DNA of 64,000 nucleotides from Bradymonas sp963697525. Its GTDB lineage: Bacteria > Myxococcota_A > Bradymonadia > Bradymonadales > Bradymonadaceae. Shown in pieces: positions 49,562-57,672 of this stretch. Below the pieces are notes generated by a model. The model searched no databases. It saw nothing but the letters and a program-made list of their open reading frames with translations, and was not told where the DNA came from. Location: assembly GCA_963697525.1 (NCBI GenBank), contig OY969087.1, positions 1,116,001 to 1,180,000 of the forward strand, written 5' to 3'. The translations under genes and the position numbers were made by a program. The first letter of the stretch is position 1, and each line of letters opens with the position of its first letter.

Positions 49562-51022
49562 ATGCTTTTCAAGCATTTCATCAACGGTGAATTCGTCGAG
49601 TCGGCCTCCGGTCGGCAGTTCGACAACGTCAACCCCGTGACCGGCGAACTCGTCGGGAAGGTATGTGAGGGCGGGCGCGAGGAGGTCGACCGGGCGGTCG
49701 AGGCCGCCCAGCGGGCGCTCGACGGGGCGTGGGGCCAGATGCCGCGCCTGGAGCGCCTGGCGTTGTTGGAGCGCGTGGGCCAGGGCATCGAGGACCGCTT
49801 CGAGGACTTTTTGGGCGCCGAGATTGCCGACACCGGCAAGCCCGCCCGTTTTGCCTCGGCGGTGGACATCCCGCGCGGGGCGGCCAACCTGAAGTTTTTC
49901 GCCAACCTCGCCCGCAACCTGGAGTCGCAGTCCTACGTGATGGACACCTCCGATGGCGGCCAGGCGCTGAGCTACGTGCTGCGCGAGCCGGTCGGGGTGG
50001 TCGGAGTCATCTCTCCGTGGAACCTGCCGCTGCTGCTTCTGACCTGGAAGCTCGGCCCGGCGCTGGCGATGGGCAACACCGTGGTGGTCAAGCCCAGCGA
50101 GGAGACCCCGGGCACGGCCACGCTTCTGGGCGAGGTCTTCGACGAGGTGGGCGTGCCGCCGGGGGTCTACAACGTGGTCCATGGCTTCGGGCCGGACTCC
50201 GCCGGCGAGGCCATCACCCAGCACGAGGGCATCTCGGCGATCACGTTTACCGGCGAGAGCCGCACCGGCCAGGCCATCCAGAAGGCGTCGGCCGATAGCT
50301 TGAAGAAGCTGAGCTTCGAGCTCGGCGGCAAAAACCCCGCCATCATCTTCGCCGATTGCGACTTCGACGCCGCCGTCGCCGGCACCACCCGCTCGGTCTT
50401 CGCCAACTGCGGGCAGGTCTGTTTGTGCTCCGAGCGAGTCTACGTCGAGCGGCCCATCTTCGACCAATTCGTCGCCGCGCTCAAAGAGAGCGCCGAGAAC
50501 CTGCGCTTCGGCGACCCCTTCGACAGGGCGACCACGATGGGGCCCCTCATCTCGGAAGAGCACCGCCAAAAAGTCCTCTCCTACTACGAACTCGCCCGCG
50601 ACGAGGGGGCCACCGTGGTCACCGGCGGCGGCGTGCCCGAGCTGGACGCGCCCTACGACGCCGGCTTTTACGTCGAGCCGACCATCTGGACCGACCTCGC
50701 CGACGACGCCCGCTGCATGAAAGAGGAGGTCTTCGGCCCGGTCTGCCACATCCGGCCCTTCGACACCGACGAAGAGGCCGTGCGCCTGGCCAACGACAGC
50801 GACTACGGGCTGGCCACGGCCATCTGGACGCAGAACCTCGAGCGCGCCCACAAGGTCGCCGCCGGCGTCGAAACGGGCATGGTCTGGCTCAATACCTGGT
50901 TTTTGCGCGACCTGCGCACGCCCTTTGGCGGCGTGAAGCTAAGCGGGGTGGGGCGCGAAGGGGGGATGCACTCGCTGGATTTCTATAGCGAGCATAAGAC
51001 AATTTGTGCCAAATTTTCTTGA
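49562..51022 (+). CDS. Aldehyde dehydrogenase, probable 2-aminomuconic semialdehyde type
   Basis: 486 residues, NAD-dependent aldehyde dehydrogenase. The start LFKHFINGEFVESASG and NVNPVTGELV resemble 2-hydroxy- and 2-aminomuconic semialdehyde dehydrogenases. Catalytic and cofactor motifs: SPWNLPLLLLTWKLGPALAMGN, VVKPSE, FTGESRTG, the FELGGKNP glutamate motif, and nucleophile Cys in NCGQVCLCSERVYVE. It is followed by a RidA-type protein resembling 2-aminomuconate deaminase, which suits the kynurenine (tryptophan or anthranilate) meta-cleavage route. No dioxygenase or hydrolase of that route is in the window. The start codon sits directly behind six octamer repeats. Confidence 0.85.
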   Translation: MLFKHFINGEFVESASGRQFDNVNPVTGELVGKVCEGGREEVDRAVEAAQRALDGAWGQMPRLERLALLERVGQGIEDRFEDFLGAEIADTGKPARFASAVDIPRGAANLKFFANLARNLESQSYVMDTSDGGQALSYVLREPVGVVGVISPWNLPLLLLTWKLGPALAMGNTVVVKPSEETPGTATLLGEVFDEVGVPPGVYNVVHGFGPDSAGEAITQHEGISAITFTGESRTGQAIQKASADSLKKLSFELGGKNPAIIFADCDFDAAVAGTTRSVFANCGQVCLCSERVYVERPIFDQFVAALKESAENLRFGDPFDRATTMGPLISEEHRQKVLSYYELARDEGATVVTGGGVPELDAPYDAGFYVEPTIWTDLADDARCMKEEVFGPVCHIRPFDTDEEAVRLANDSDYGLATAIWTQNLERAHKVAAGVETGMVWLNTWFLRDLRTPFGGVKLSGVGREGGMHSLDFYSEHKTICAKFS

Positions 51023-51044
51023 GTGATCGAGTGATCGAGTGAAC
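51021..51044. repeat. Octamer repeat GAGTGATC x3, then TGCGTAAC-type repeats
   Basis: Three units begin inside the aldehyde dehydrogenase stop codon. They are followed to about 51100 by degenerate ACTACGACTGCGTAAC blocks. A matching CACTCGAT-type run lies at 51578-51609, over the panD stop, so the RidA gene is flanked by repeats on both sides. Confidence 0.8.
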
Positions 51045-51128
51045 TACGACTGCGTAACTGCGTGACTACGACTGCGTAACTACGAGTGCGTAAGTGCTTG
51101 AAAATTACTGTGACAGTGGGTTTTTGTG

Positions 51129-51542
51129 ATGTCGGAATCGTTTGTCGTGCCGGAGCTCGCCCAACCGTTGGCTCACTACCCGCATGCGCGGCGGGTGGGT
51201 GATTTGATCTTTGTGTCGGGGGTGTCGTGTCGGAGGGCCGACAACACGCATCAGGGCGTGACCGTGCACGAGGACGGCACGGTCGAAAAGCGCATCGGCG
51301 AGCAGGCCGAGGCGGTGCTGGAGAATATCGGGCGCATCTTGAAGGAGGCCGGAGCGAGCCTGGCTGACGTGGTCGACGTCACCGTCTTCTTGGTCGACAT
51401 GGACGACTACGCCGGGTTCAACGAGGTCTACAACCGCTACTTCGACGCCGACACCGGCCCCACGCGCACCACCGTCGCCGTCCACCAACTGCCCCACCCC
51501 AACTTGCTCGTCGAATTAAAGGTCGTCGCCCACACCGGCTAA
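51129..51542 (+). CDS. RidA-family protein, probable 2-aminomuconate deaminase
   Basis: 137 residues of the YjgF/YER057c/UK114 (RidA) fold. Motifs: GDLIFVSGVSCR, EQAEAVLENIGRILKEAGASLADVVDVTVFLVDM, YFDADTGPTRTTVAV and LVELKVVA. The Arg of P-x-R-T-T-V that binds the carboxylate of imine or enamine substrates is present. Next to a muconic-semialdehyde-type dehydrogenase it most resembles 2-aminomuconate deaminase (AmnD/NbaF type) rather than general RidA. ATG 51129 is preferred to the GTG one codon earlier. Confidence 0.82.
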   Translation: MSESFVVPELAQPLAHYPHARRVGDLIFVSGVSCRRADNTHQGVTVHEDGTVEKRIGEQAEAVLENIGRILKEAGASLADVVDVTVFLVDMDDYAGFNEVYNRYFDADTGPTRTTVAVHQLPHPNLLVELKVVAHTG

Positions 51543-51607
51543 TAGACCGAGCAGTTGCCGTTACGCAGTCGTAGTTCACTCGAGCACTCAATCACTCGAT
51601 CACTCAC

Positions 51608-52003
51608 TCACGAAACGGCTTCGGGCATCTTCGGGCCCGGCGTCTCTTCCTGCATGCCGATGATCTTGTTGTCCGCGTCCACCCGCACGCATTTGCCGAC
51701 GTGATCGCGCGCCTCGGCGTCGTCCAGCTCGCAGTAGGTGCACAGGATGACCAGGTCGCCGGGGTCGTTGAGGTGGGCGGCGGCGCCGTTGACGCAGATG
51801 ACCCCCGAGCCGGCCGGGCCGGGGAGCACGTAGGTCTCCAGGCGGGTGCCCTGGGTGACGTTCCAGATGCAGACCCACTCGTAGGGCAGGATGTCGGCCG
51901 CCTCCAGCAAGTCGGTGTCGATGGTCACGCTGCCCTCGTAATGCAGGTCGGCGTGGGTGACGGTGGCGCGGTGAATCTTGCTGTACATCATCTTACGGCG
52001 CAT
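51608..52003 (-). CDS. panD: Aspartate 1-decarboxylase proenzyme
   Basis: Pyruvoyl-dependent enzyme that makes beta-alanine for pantothenate and coenzyme A. 131 residues. Self-cleavage occurs between Gly and Ser in HYEGSVTID (about residues 26-27), giving the pyruvoyl group; the site is intact. The catalytic-site Tyr and Lys regions (YSKIHRATVT at the start) and NVTQGTRLETYVLPG and GSGVICVNGAAAHL are conserved. Start MRRKMMYSKIHRA is typical. Single gene; the stop overlaps octamer repeats. Confidence 0.95.
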   Translation of the reverse strand: MRRKMMYSKIHRATVTHADLHYEGSVTIDTDLLEAADILPYEWVCIWNVTQGTRLETYVLPGPAGSGVICVNGAAAHLNDPGDLVILCTYCELDDAEARDHVGKCVRVDADNKIIGMQEETPGPKMPEAVS

Positions 52004-52184
52004 GGATGCAACTCTCTCGAATCTTGAGGGGCGCTGATTTGACGCGCTCTTTTACCAGAACAACCCTGTGACGTCGAGTTGCGCGGGGCGCGGCGGCGCC
52101 TGGAGCGCAGGCTGCTAGCCTGCACTGGGCGCGGGTCGAAAATCTGAGATTAGTCGGACATCGATGTCGCGATCGGTGCAAAGT

Positions 52185-52445
52185 TTACTCGGCGCCGGCG
52201 CTGGCCTTGCGGGCGCGCACCGCCGCGCTCCACACCCGTTGGATGGTCTCGATAAGCCCCAGCCCCTCCTGGGAGGACGAGTTGAGCACGAGCGTGCGCC
52301 CGCTGTCGTAGGAGGCGCATACCAGGCGGTCGTCGTGGAAGACGCGCACGTCGCGCGGGTCGCCCTCGTGCACCAAACGCGCGATCGTGCCGGCCAGGCG
52401 GTAGCGTTCGGCGTCGGCCATCGATCCTCGGTGTTTCTTCGACAT
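52185..52445 (-). CDS. Small hypothetical protein
   Basis: 86 residues with no family I recognise. One predicted alpha/beta unit (TIARLVHEGDPRDVRVFHDDRLVCASY) leads to a Ser-rich turn and a C-terminal helix. The ATG has GAGGAGAC 8-13 bases upstream, a good ribosome binding site, which supports it over the antisense frame. It lies upstream of panD on the same strand with a 181-bp gap, so it is probably separate. Confidence 0.55.
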   Translation of the reverse strand: MSKKHRGSMADAERYRLAGTIARLVHEGDPRDVRVFHDDRLVCASYDSGRTLVLNSSSQEGLGLIETIQRVWSAAVRARKASAGAE

Positions 52446-52756
52446 GGGTCCGTCTCCTCGATCCTATGAGCCGTCATATCCTGTTAAAGCGGATCCTGGG
52501 CCCGTCTCGTCTGTGTTGTTTAACAGCAAGACCTATGCCAGGTGTTCCCTTCAACAAGAACAACGTTCAAATCTGCATTTGGATCTATCGAGGCGCCTCG
52601 GAAACGCAGTGTTTCGGCCCCGCGCCCTCCGCACACATTGACATGCCCACGGCGCACGCCATCCTGTAAGCCGGAATAGCTCGGTCCGGTGGCCAGGTAA
52701 TACACCTGTGCTCCCTTTCATCCGGCCGCTCGTCAATCTGTCCAGGAGTTCCACTC
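52446..52756. other. Divergent intergenic region, 311 bp
   Basis: No gene is seen. A TTGACA hexamer lies at 52638-52643 in the direction of the YceI-like gene, but no good -10 follows at 16-18 bp. A GGAATA near 52672 and TAATAC near 52699 are unconvincing. The region is less GC-rich than its surroundings. Confidence 0.35.
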
Positions 52757-53356
52757 ATGAACACCCGTCGTATCCGCGTTCTCATCGCCACGCTCGTGTC
52801 GGCCTGCCTGCTGGTCGGCCTCGGCGCCACTGCCTTTGCGCAGGACGGCGTCGAAACCCTCAAGCTCGACCCGGTCCACTCCAATATGCTGTTTCGGGTC
52901 CACCACTTCGGGGCGGGCTATGTCTTCGGGGAGTTTCTGGACAAGAAGGGCACCATCAAATTCGACCCCAAGCACCCCGAGAAGAGCAGCTTTGATATCG
53001 AGGTGGCGGCCGACTCCATCGAGACGCACAACCAGAAGCGCAACGAGCACCTCAAAAGCTCGAGCTTCTTCGACGTCAAGCAATTCCCGACGCTGAACTT
53101 CAAGAGCAAGACGGTCAAACGGCGCACCGACGACACCCTCGAGGTCACCGGTGATCTGACCATCCACGGCAAGACCAAGCCGGTGACCGCGCTGGTGCTG
53201 CTGACCGGGGCGGGCAAAGACCCCCAGGGCAACTTCCGGCGCGGCTTCTACTCGACCATCAACATCAAGCGCAGCGACTTCGGCATGAGCTATTTGCCCG
53301 GGGCGGTCGGCGACAACGTCAAGCTGATCATCGCCGTCGAAGCCGTGCGTCAGTGA
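52757..53356 (+). CDS. YceI-family periplasmic protein
   Basis: 199 residues with signal peptide ending TAFAQ. The YceI lipocalin-like fold binds polyprenoid or similar lipids in the periplasm. Motifs: LDPVHSNMLFRVHHFGAGYVFGEF, SFDIEVAADSIETHNQKRNEHLKSSSFFDVKQFPTL and GDLTIHGKTKPVTALV, then RSDFGMSYLPG. GGAG sits upstream of the ATG. A membrane protein gene follows 7 bp after the stop, so the two are one operon; YceI genes are often paired with membrane proteins such as cytochrome b561, but this partner is not one. Confidence 0.93.
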   Translation: MNTRRIRVLIATLVSACLLVGLGATAFAQDGVETLKLDPVHSNMLFRVHHFGAGYVFGEFLDKKGTIKFDPKHPEKSSFDIEVAADSIETHNQKRNEHLKSSSFFDVKQFPTLNFKSKTVKRRTDDTLEVTGDLTIHGKTKPVTALVLLTGAGKDPQGNFRRGFYSTINIKRSDFGMSYLPGAVGDNVKLIIAVEAVRQ

Positions 53357-53363
53357 GGGCCCT

Positions 53364-54329
53364 ATGCTCGTCTTCGAGCAAATACTCCTGGGGGTGGTGC
53401 TGCCGGCGCTGGTCGCCCTCGTCTGCCTGGTGCTCGCCTTTAAACCTTGGGTGAAGGCGCCCGCGGGGGAGCGCCGCGGCGCCTGGGGCCCGCCGGTCGC
53501 GTTCGGCGCTGCCTACGTATGCCTGCACCTGGCGGTCGTAGGCGTGCCCGACTTCCCCCCCTCCGACGACAAGAACTGGCTGGTGTATCTGGCCCTGTTC
53601 GCCATGGGCGCCGGCCTGGTCGAGGCGTTCGTGCCCGCCAACAGGTGGCTTCGCTGGCCGCTGCGCGCCGGGGTCGCGCTGTTGGGCTACTGGCTCGAGC
53701 TCGGCTTTATGGTCGAGCACCACTGGAGCGCGACCGCCGCGTCGGCCTGGCTGGGCATGTTGACCCTGGCGACCGTGGGCATCATCGCCACCATCGACGA
53801 GGCCGCCGAGGCCAACCCCGGCGCGTCGGTGCCCCTGGCGCTGGTCGTGCTGTCGAGCGGCGCGGCCATCGTGCTCGCCCTAACGGGAAGCGCCATGCTC
53901 GGCCAGATCATGGGCGGCCTCGCCGCCGCCACCGGCGCCGCCATGGTGCTCGCCTGGTGGCAACGCTTGCGCGCGAGCGAGTCCGCCCCGGTGCGCCTGT
54001 CGCGCGGCGGAGCCACCGTCTACGGCATCCTCTTTGGCGGCCTAGTCGCCTACGGCTACTGCTCCACCGCCGACATCCCCGCGGCCACCAAGATCTTCGG
54101 CGACTACCAGGCGATGGCGACGCTGCTGGTCGGCCTCGCCCCGTTCATGCTGTGGGCCAGCCGCCAGGGCCCGCTGTCGCGGCTTGCCGGCTGGAAGGCG
54201 GCCATCGTGAGCGCGCTTCTGGTCGCCCTGCCGCTGGGCGGCGCGCTCTACCTCGCCGCCAACCCACCCAAGACCACCCGCGAAGAGCCCAAGCTCGAGG
54301 GCGTCGACTACGACGCGCTCTACCAATAA
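53364..54329 (+). CDS. Polytopic membrane protein of unknown function
   Basis: 321 residues with about eight hydrophobic segments spread over the full length and a short polar C-terminus. No heme-binding His pairs as in cytochrome b561 and no transporter signature that I recognise. One His pair (VEHHW) lies near residue 115. Translation is probably coupled to the YceI-like gene, 7 bp upstream. Function unknown. Confidence 0.72.
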   Translation: MLVFEQILLGVVLPALVALVCLVLAFKPWVKAPAGERRGAWGPPVAFGAAYVCLHLAVVGVPDFPPSDDKNWLVYLALFAMGAGLVEAFVPANRWLRWPLRAGVALLGYWLELGFMVEHHWSATAASAWLGMLTLATVGIIATIDEAAEANPGASVPLALVVLSSGAAIVLALTGSAMLGQIMGGLAAATGAAMVLAWWQRLRASESAPVRLSRGGATVYGILFGGLVAYGYCSTADIPAATKIFGDYQAMATLLVGLAPFMLWASRQGPLSRLAGWKAAIVSALLVALPLGGALYLAANPPKTTREEPKLEGVDYDALYQ

Positions 54330-54331
54330 GG

Positions 54332-54454
54332 CAACGGCAAAACAGCGAACGGCGTATTCACCGCAAAGGCGCGAAGACGCAAAGAAGGCTGAGAAACAAG
54401 GCAGTGCTTTGCGCCTCTGCGCCTTTGCGGTGAAAAATGTAGTTCGCCGTTCGT
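54332..54454. repeat. CGCAAAG-type inverted-repeat element
   Basis: Perfect 16-bp arms TTCACCGCAAAGGCGC (54357-54372) and its complement (54419-54434), extended inward by CGCAAAG and CTTTGCG units. GAACGGCG-type flanks are also inverted (ending near 54454). This is the inner module found alone, without the CACAGAGG module. Confidence 0.8.
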
Positions 54455-54538
54455 CGTTCCGGCAGGGCTTCGACAACGGCGGACTCGTGCGCACAATTGC
54501 TGCCAACGTACTGGTGATTGCTGTCCAAGGAGCGCGTC

Positions 54539-56614
54539 ATGTCGGTGGCAACTCGGCCTCAGGCCAACCCATTCGTCGAGCAGCCCAATTGTGACTTCGT
54601 CGACGTCGACGAGATCTCCGGCGAGCAGGCTGCCGAGCAGGCGCGCCTGCTTCGCGAGGCCATCGACTTCCACGACTATCGCTACTACGTCCAGAACGAT
54701 CCGGTGATCTCCGACCGCGCCTACGACCAGCTCTTCAAGCGCCTGGAGGCCCTCGAGGAGGCGTTCCCCGCGCTGCAGTCGCCGAACTCGCCGACGCGGC
54801 GGGTGGGGGCGGCGCCGGTGTCCGAGCTGCAGCGCGTCGAGCATGTGCGCCCCATGCTCAGCCTCAACGCCGAATTCGAGGAGGCGGGCGTCGCCAACTT
54901 CGACAAATTCGTGCGCGACAACCTCGACGCCCAGATCTTCAGCTACGTGTGCGAGCCCAAATTCGACGGGTTGTCCGTCGAGGTCATCTTTGAGGCCGGC
55001 GAGCTGGTGCGCGCCTCCACGCGTGGCAACGGCGAGCAGGGCGAGCTCATCACCGACAACGTGCGCACGATCCACTCGGTGCCGCTTCGGCTGCGCGGCG
55101 ACTTTCCGGAGTATCTGGCCGTGCGCGGCGAGGTGATCATGCCGCTGTCGGGCTTCCAGCAGCTCAACCGCCGCCGGGTCGAAGCCGGCGAGGACACCTT
55201 TGCCAACCCCAGAAACGCCGCCGCCGGCGCGGCGCGTCTTTTGGACTCATCGGAGGTCGCCCGCCGGCCGCTGGACGTCTTCTTCTACGAGATCATCGAC
55301 TCCTCGCCCATCGACATCGCCGACGAGTTCGAGGCGCTGGACGCCTTTTCGCGCTGGGGGCTCAAGGTCGACGAGCACAGCCGCCGCTGCGAAGACCTCG
55401 ACGCTGTCGAGCGGTTTTACACCGAGCTGGAGGCCGCCCGCGACGACCTGAACTTCGAGATCGACGGCATGGTCATCAAGGTCAACGAGTTCGCCGCCCG
55501 CGACCAACTGGGCATGCGCGCGCGCAGCCCCCGGTGGGCGCTGGCGTGGAAATTTACGCCCAAAAAGGAGATCACCACCCTCGAGGACATCGTCGTGCAG
55601 GTCGGGCGCACCGGTAAGCTCACGCCGGTGGCGCTGCTCGACCCGGTCGACGTCGGCGGGGTGACCGTCAGCCGGGCCACGCTGCACAATCTCGAGGAGG
55701 TCCACAGCAAGGACGTGCGCATCGGCGACCACGTGCGCATCCAGCGCGCCGGCGACGTCATCCCCGAGGTCGTCGAGCGCATCGAGACCGACGACGATGG
55801 CGAGCGCGCCGCGCCCTTCGACATGCCCGACTATTGCCCGAGCTGCGGCGCCGAGGTCGTGCGCGAGGGTCCCAACCACTTCTGTCCCAACGGCATGAGC
55901 TGCCCGGCCCAGCTCGAGGGGCGCATCCAGCATTTCGCCGCTCGAAACGCCATGGACATCGACGGGCTGGGCAGCGAGACCGTCGATCAACTGGTCGATC
56001 GGGGCTTGGTGCGCGCGATCCCCGATCTCTACGAGCTGAGCGTCGAGCAGCTCGTCGAGCTCGATCGCTTCGCCGAAAAATCGGCCACCAACCTGTACGA
56101 CAATATCCAGGGATCCAAGGAGGTGCGATTGGACCGCTTCTTATACGCCCTGGGCATCCCCATGGTCGGCCAGCACACCGCCCGGGTGCTCGCCCAGGCC
56201 TTCGGCTCGCTCGACGCGCTGCGCCGGGCCGACGAGGACGCGCTGTTGGCCGTGGCTGGCGTCGGCCGCGAGATCGCCGCCAGCGTGGTCGACTTCTTCG
56301 ACGAAGCGCGCAACCAACAGGCCCTCGAACGCCTATTTGCGCTGGGATTGGAGCTTCAGGAGATGCCCCGCGCCGAAGGTGAGGCGCAGAGTTTGCGCGG
56401 AAAGAAATTCGTGTTTACCGGCGAGCTCGAACAATTGACGCGCGCCGAGGCCAAACGCCTGGTCGAAGATATGGGCGGGCGGGCGACCTCCAGCGTCAGC
56501 AGCCAGACCGACTACGTGGTCGTGGGCCAAAACCCCGGCAGCAAGCTCGACAAGGCGCGGGAGCTGGGCGTGGAGATCTTGGACGAGGCGGGGTTTGTTG
56601 GGCTCACGAAGTGA
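54539..56614 (+). CDS. ligA: NAD-dependent DNA ligase
   Basis: About 691 residues. Domain Ia/adenylation (about 25-340): Y-x-x-x-N-D-P-V-I-S-D near residues 45-55, nucleophile Lys141 in CEPKFDGLSVEV, and RGNGEQGE. An OB domain follows, then a four-Cys zinc finger (CPSCGAE...CPNGMSCPAQ, about 437-460), HhH repeats and a C-terminal BRCT domain with FVFTGELEQLTRAEAKRLVE. All catalytic positions are intact. AAGGAG lies 7 bases before ATG 54539. The gene follows an inverted-repeat element and is followed by the structured element at 56651-56854. Confidence 0.97.
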   Translation: MSVATRPQANPFVEQPNCDFVDVDEISGEQAAEQARLLREAIDFHDYRYYVQNDPVISDRAYDQLFKRLEALEEAFPALQSPNSPTRRVGAAPVSELQRVEHVRPMLSLNAEFEEAGVANFDKFVRDNLDAQIFSYVCEPKFDGLSVEVIFEAGELVRASTRGNGEQGELITDNVRTIHSVPLRLRGDFPEYLAVRGEVIMPLSGFQQLNRRRVEAGEDTFANPRNAAAGAARLLDSSEVARRPLDVFFYEIIDSSPIDIADEFEALDAFSRWGLKVDEHSRRCEDLDAVERFYTELEAARDDLNFEIDGMVIKVNEFAARDQLGMRARSPRWALAWKFTPKKEITTLEDIVVQVGRTGKLTPVALLDPVDVGGVTVSRATLHNLEEVHSKDVRIGDHVRIQRAGDVIPEVVERIETDDDGERAAPFDMPDYCPSCGAEVVREGPNHFCPNGMSCPAQLEGRIQHFAARNAMDIDGLGSETVDQLVDRGLVRAIPDLYELSVEQLVELDRFAEKSATNLYDNIQGSKEVRLDRFLYALGIPMVGQHTARVLAQAFGSLDALRRADEDALLAVAGVGREIAASVVDFFDEARNQQALERLFALGLELQEMPRAEGEAQSLRGKKFVFTGELEQLTRAEAKRLVEDMGGRATSSVSSQTDYVVVGQNPGSKLDKARELGVEILDEAGFVGLTK

Positions 56615-56650
56615 GTTGAGCACTTCTGGACGTGGACATGACGAGCGATG

Positions 56651-56854
56651 ACCCTTCCGAGGGTGCGCCTCCTCAAGTGCGCCTTTCGGCGCCTCAAGTG
56701 GGCTCACCCCCGGTCACGGTTTGGTCATATGCCCAACGGGGCTTCCTGCCGAATCATCCCTGCGTTCGACGGGGCTACCAGCCAAACGGTGACCGGGGGT
56801 AAGTGTAGCGGTTCGGGCCCTTGGGCCCGGCCGCGAGCGCACCCTCGGGAGGGT
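56651..56854. repeat. Nested, multi-branched inverted-repeat element
   Basis: An 18-bp outer stem (56651-56668 with 56837-56854, one G-T pair on the plus strand) encloses three stems. These are GCGCC-TTTC-GGCGC near 56680, a 19-bp stem with one mismatch (56706-56724/56782-56800), and CGGGCCC-TT-GGGCCCG (56814-56829). The loop of the long stem holds two similar GGGGCTNCC copies. No protein is encoded. It lies 36 bp after ligA, so it may be a terminator complex, a structured RNA or a mobile palindrome. Confidence 0.6.
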
Positions 56855-56877
56855 TGGTTTGGCATTGATGTTCACTC

Positions 56878-57411
56878 TCAGCGCGCCTCCCAGAAATCCG
56901 CGCCCAGGTCGGGGCGCTGGTAGGGCGGCTGCAGCTCGTAATCCTCCAGCGACATGCCCGCGACGACGTTGAACACCTCGGCGGCGCGTGTCAGCCACGA
57001 CGTGGGGACCAGCATCAGCCGGTAGGTGCAGCCGGGGCCGGTGCACTCGTCGCGGGCGACCACGAAGCGGTAGTTGACCCGCTCGCGGCGAAGCGTGCGG
57101 TTGACCGCGTCGACCTCCTGGCGCACCGCGCTGAGCAGGTTGGCGGTGAACGGCTGCTCGTACTCCAGACGGATCTGGCACGAGGCGCCCGCGATGTCGA
57201 AACACAGCACGTCCGCGCGGGTCGTGTGGGTGTACTCGGGCTCGCCGATCTGGAAGAAATCCCCTCCAATGACGACCATCTGTTGGAGCAACGTATACCC
57301 AAGGCCGTGGGGGCCGAGGATGCGTGTCCACTCGATCTCGTCGAGGGTCAGGTTCACCTCAAACGCAAAGCTGATGCGCTCTAGCTGCTCGATCTTGGCT
57401 TTCTCGTCCAC
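56878..57411 (-). CDS. Hypothetical protein, no family recognised
   Basis: 177 residues, cytoplasmic, alpha/beta by appearance. It starts VDEKAKIEQLERISFAFEV and includes a Cys pair DECTGPGCTYRLMLV (about 120-135) and an aromatic-rich C-terminus ending LGADFWEAR. The GTG at 57411 is chosen because GGGAG lies 7 bases upstream; in-frame sequence further upstream is basic and not protein-like. Single gene between ligA and the exported protein gene. Function unknown. Confidence 0.62.
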   Translation of the reverse strand: MDEKAKIEQLERISFAFEVNLTLDEIEWTRILGPHGLGYTLLQQMVVIGGDFFQIGEPEYTHTTRADVLCFDIAGASCQIRLEYEQPFTANLLSAVRQEVDAVNRTLRRERVNYRFVVARDECTGPGCTYRLMLVPTSWLTRAAEVFNVVAGMSLEDYELQPPYQRPDLGADFWEAR

Positions 57412-57672
57412 GTCGCAACTCCCTCGACAGAATAGGAACACCGTGTGCGCGCGCGCCGCCCGGCAGTGCTTATGCGATCGAAGTGACGCGCAAGTCAATA
57501 GATAGACACGCCTAATTTGCCGGGCAATCTTCTTGGACTTGTCCCGGTGTCTAGCCGTGCGCGAATTTGTGCGAGATCTATGCCAACGCGCGCGACTGAA
57601 TTTCTTTGTGGTTCGAGGCGTCCAACGGTATGTATTTGGCCAACGAGATCTCCAACGCATCGAGGGACTGGC

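Noticed and set aside
54335..54460. Rho-independent terminator for the YceI/membrane-protein operon
   Set aside because: The stem belongs to the repeated CGCAAAG element family and has no T-run; it may stop transcription incidentally but is not annotated as a terminator.
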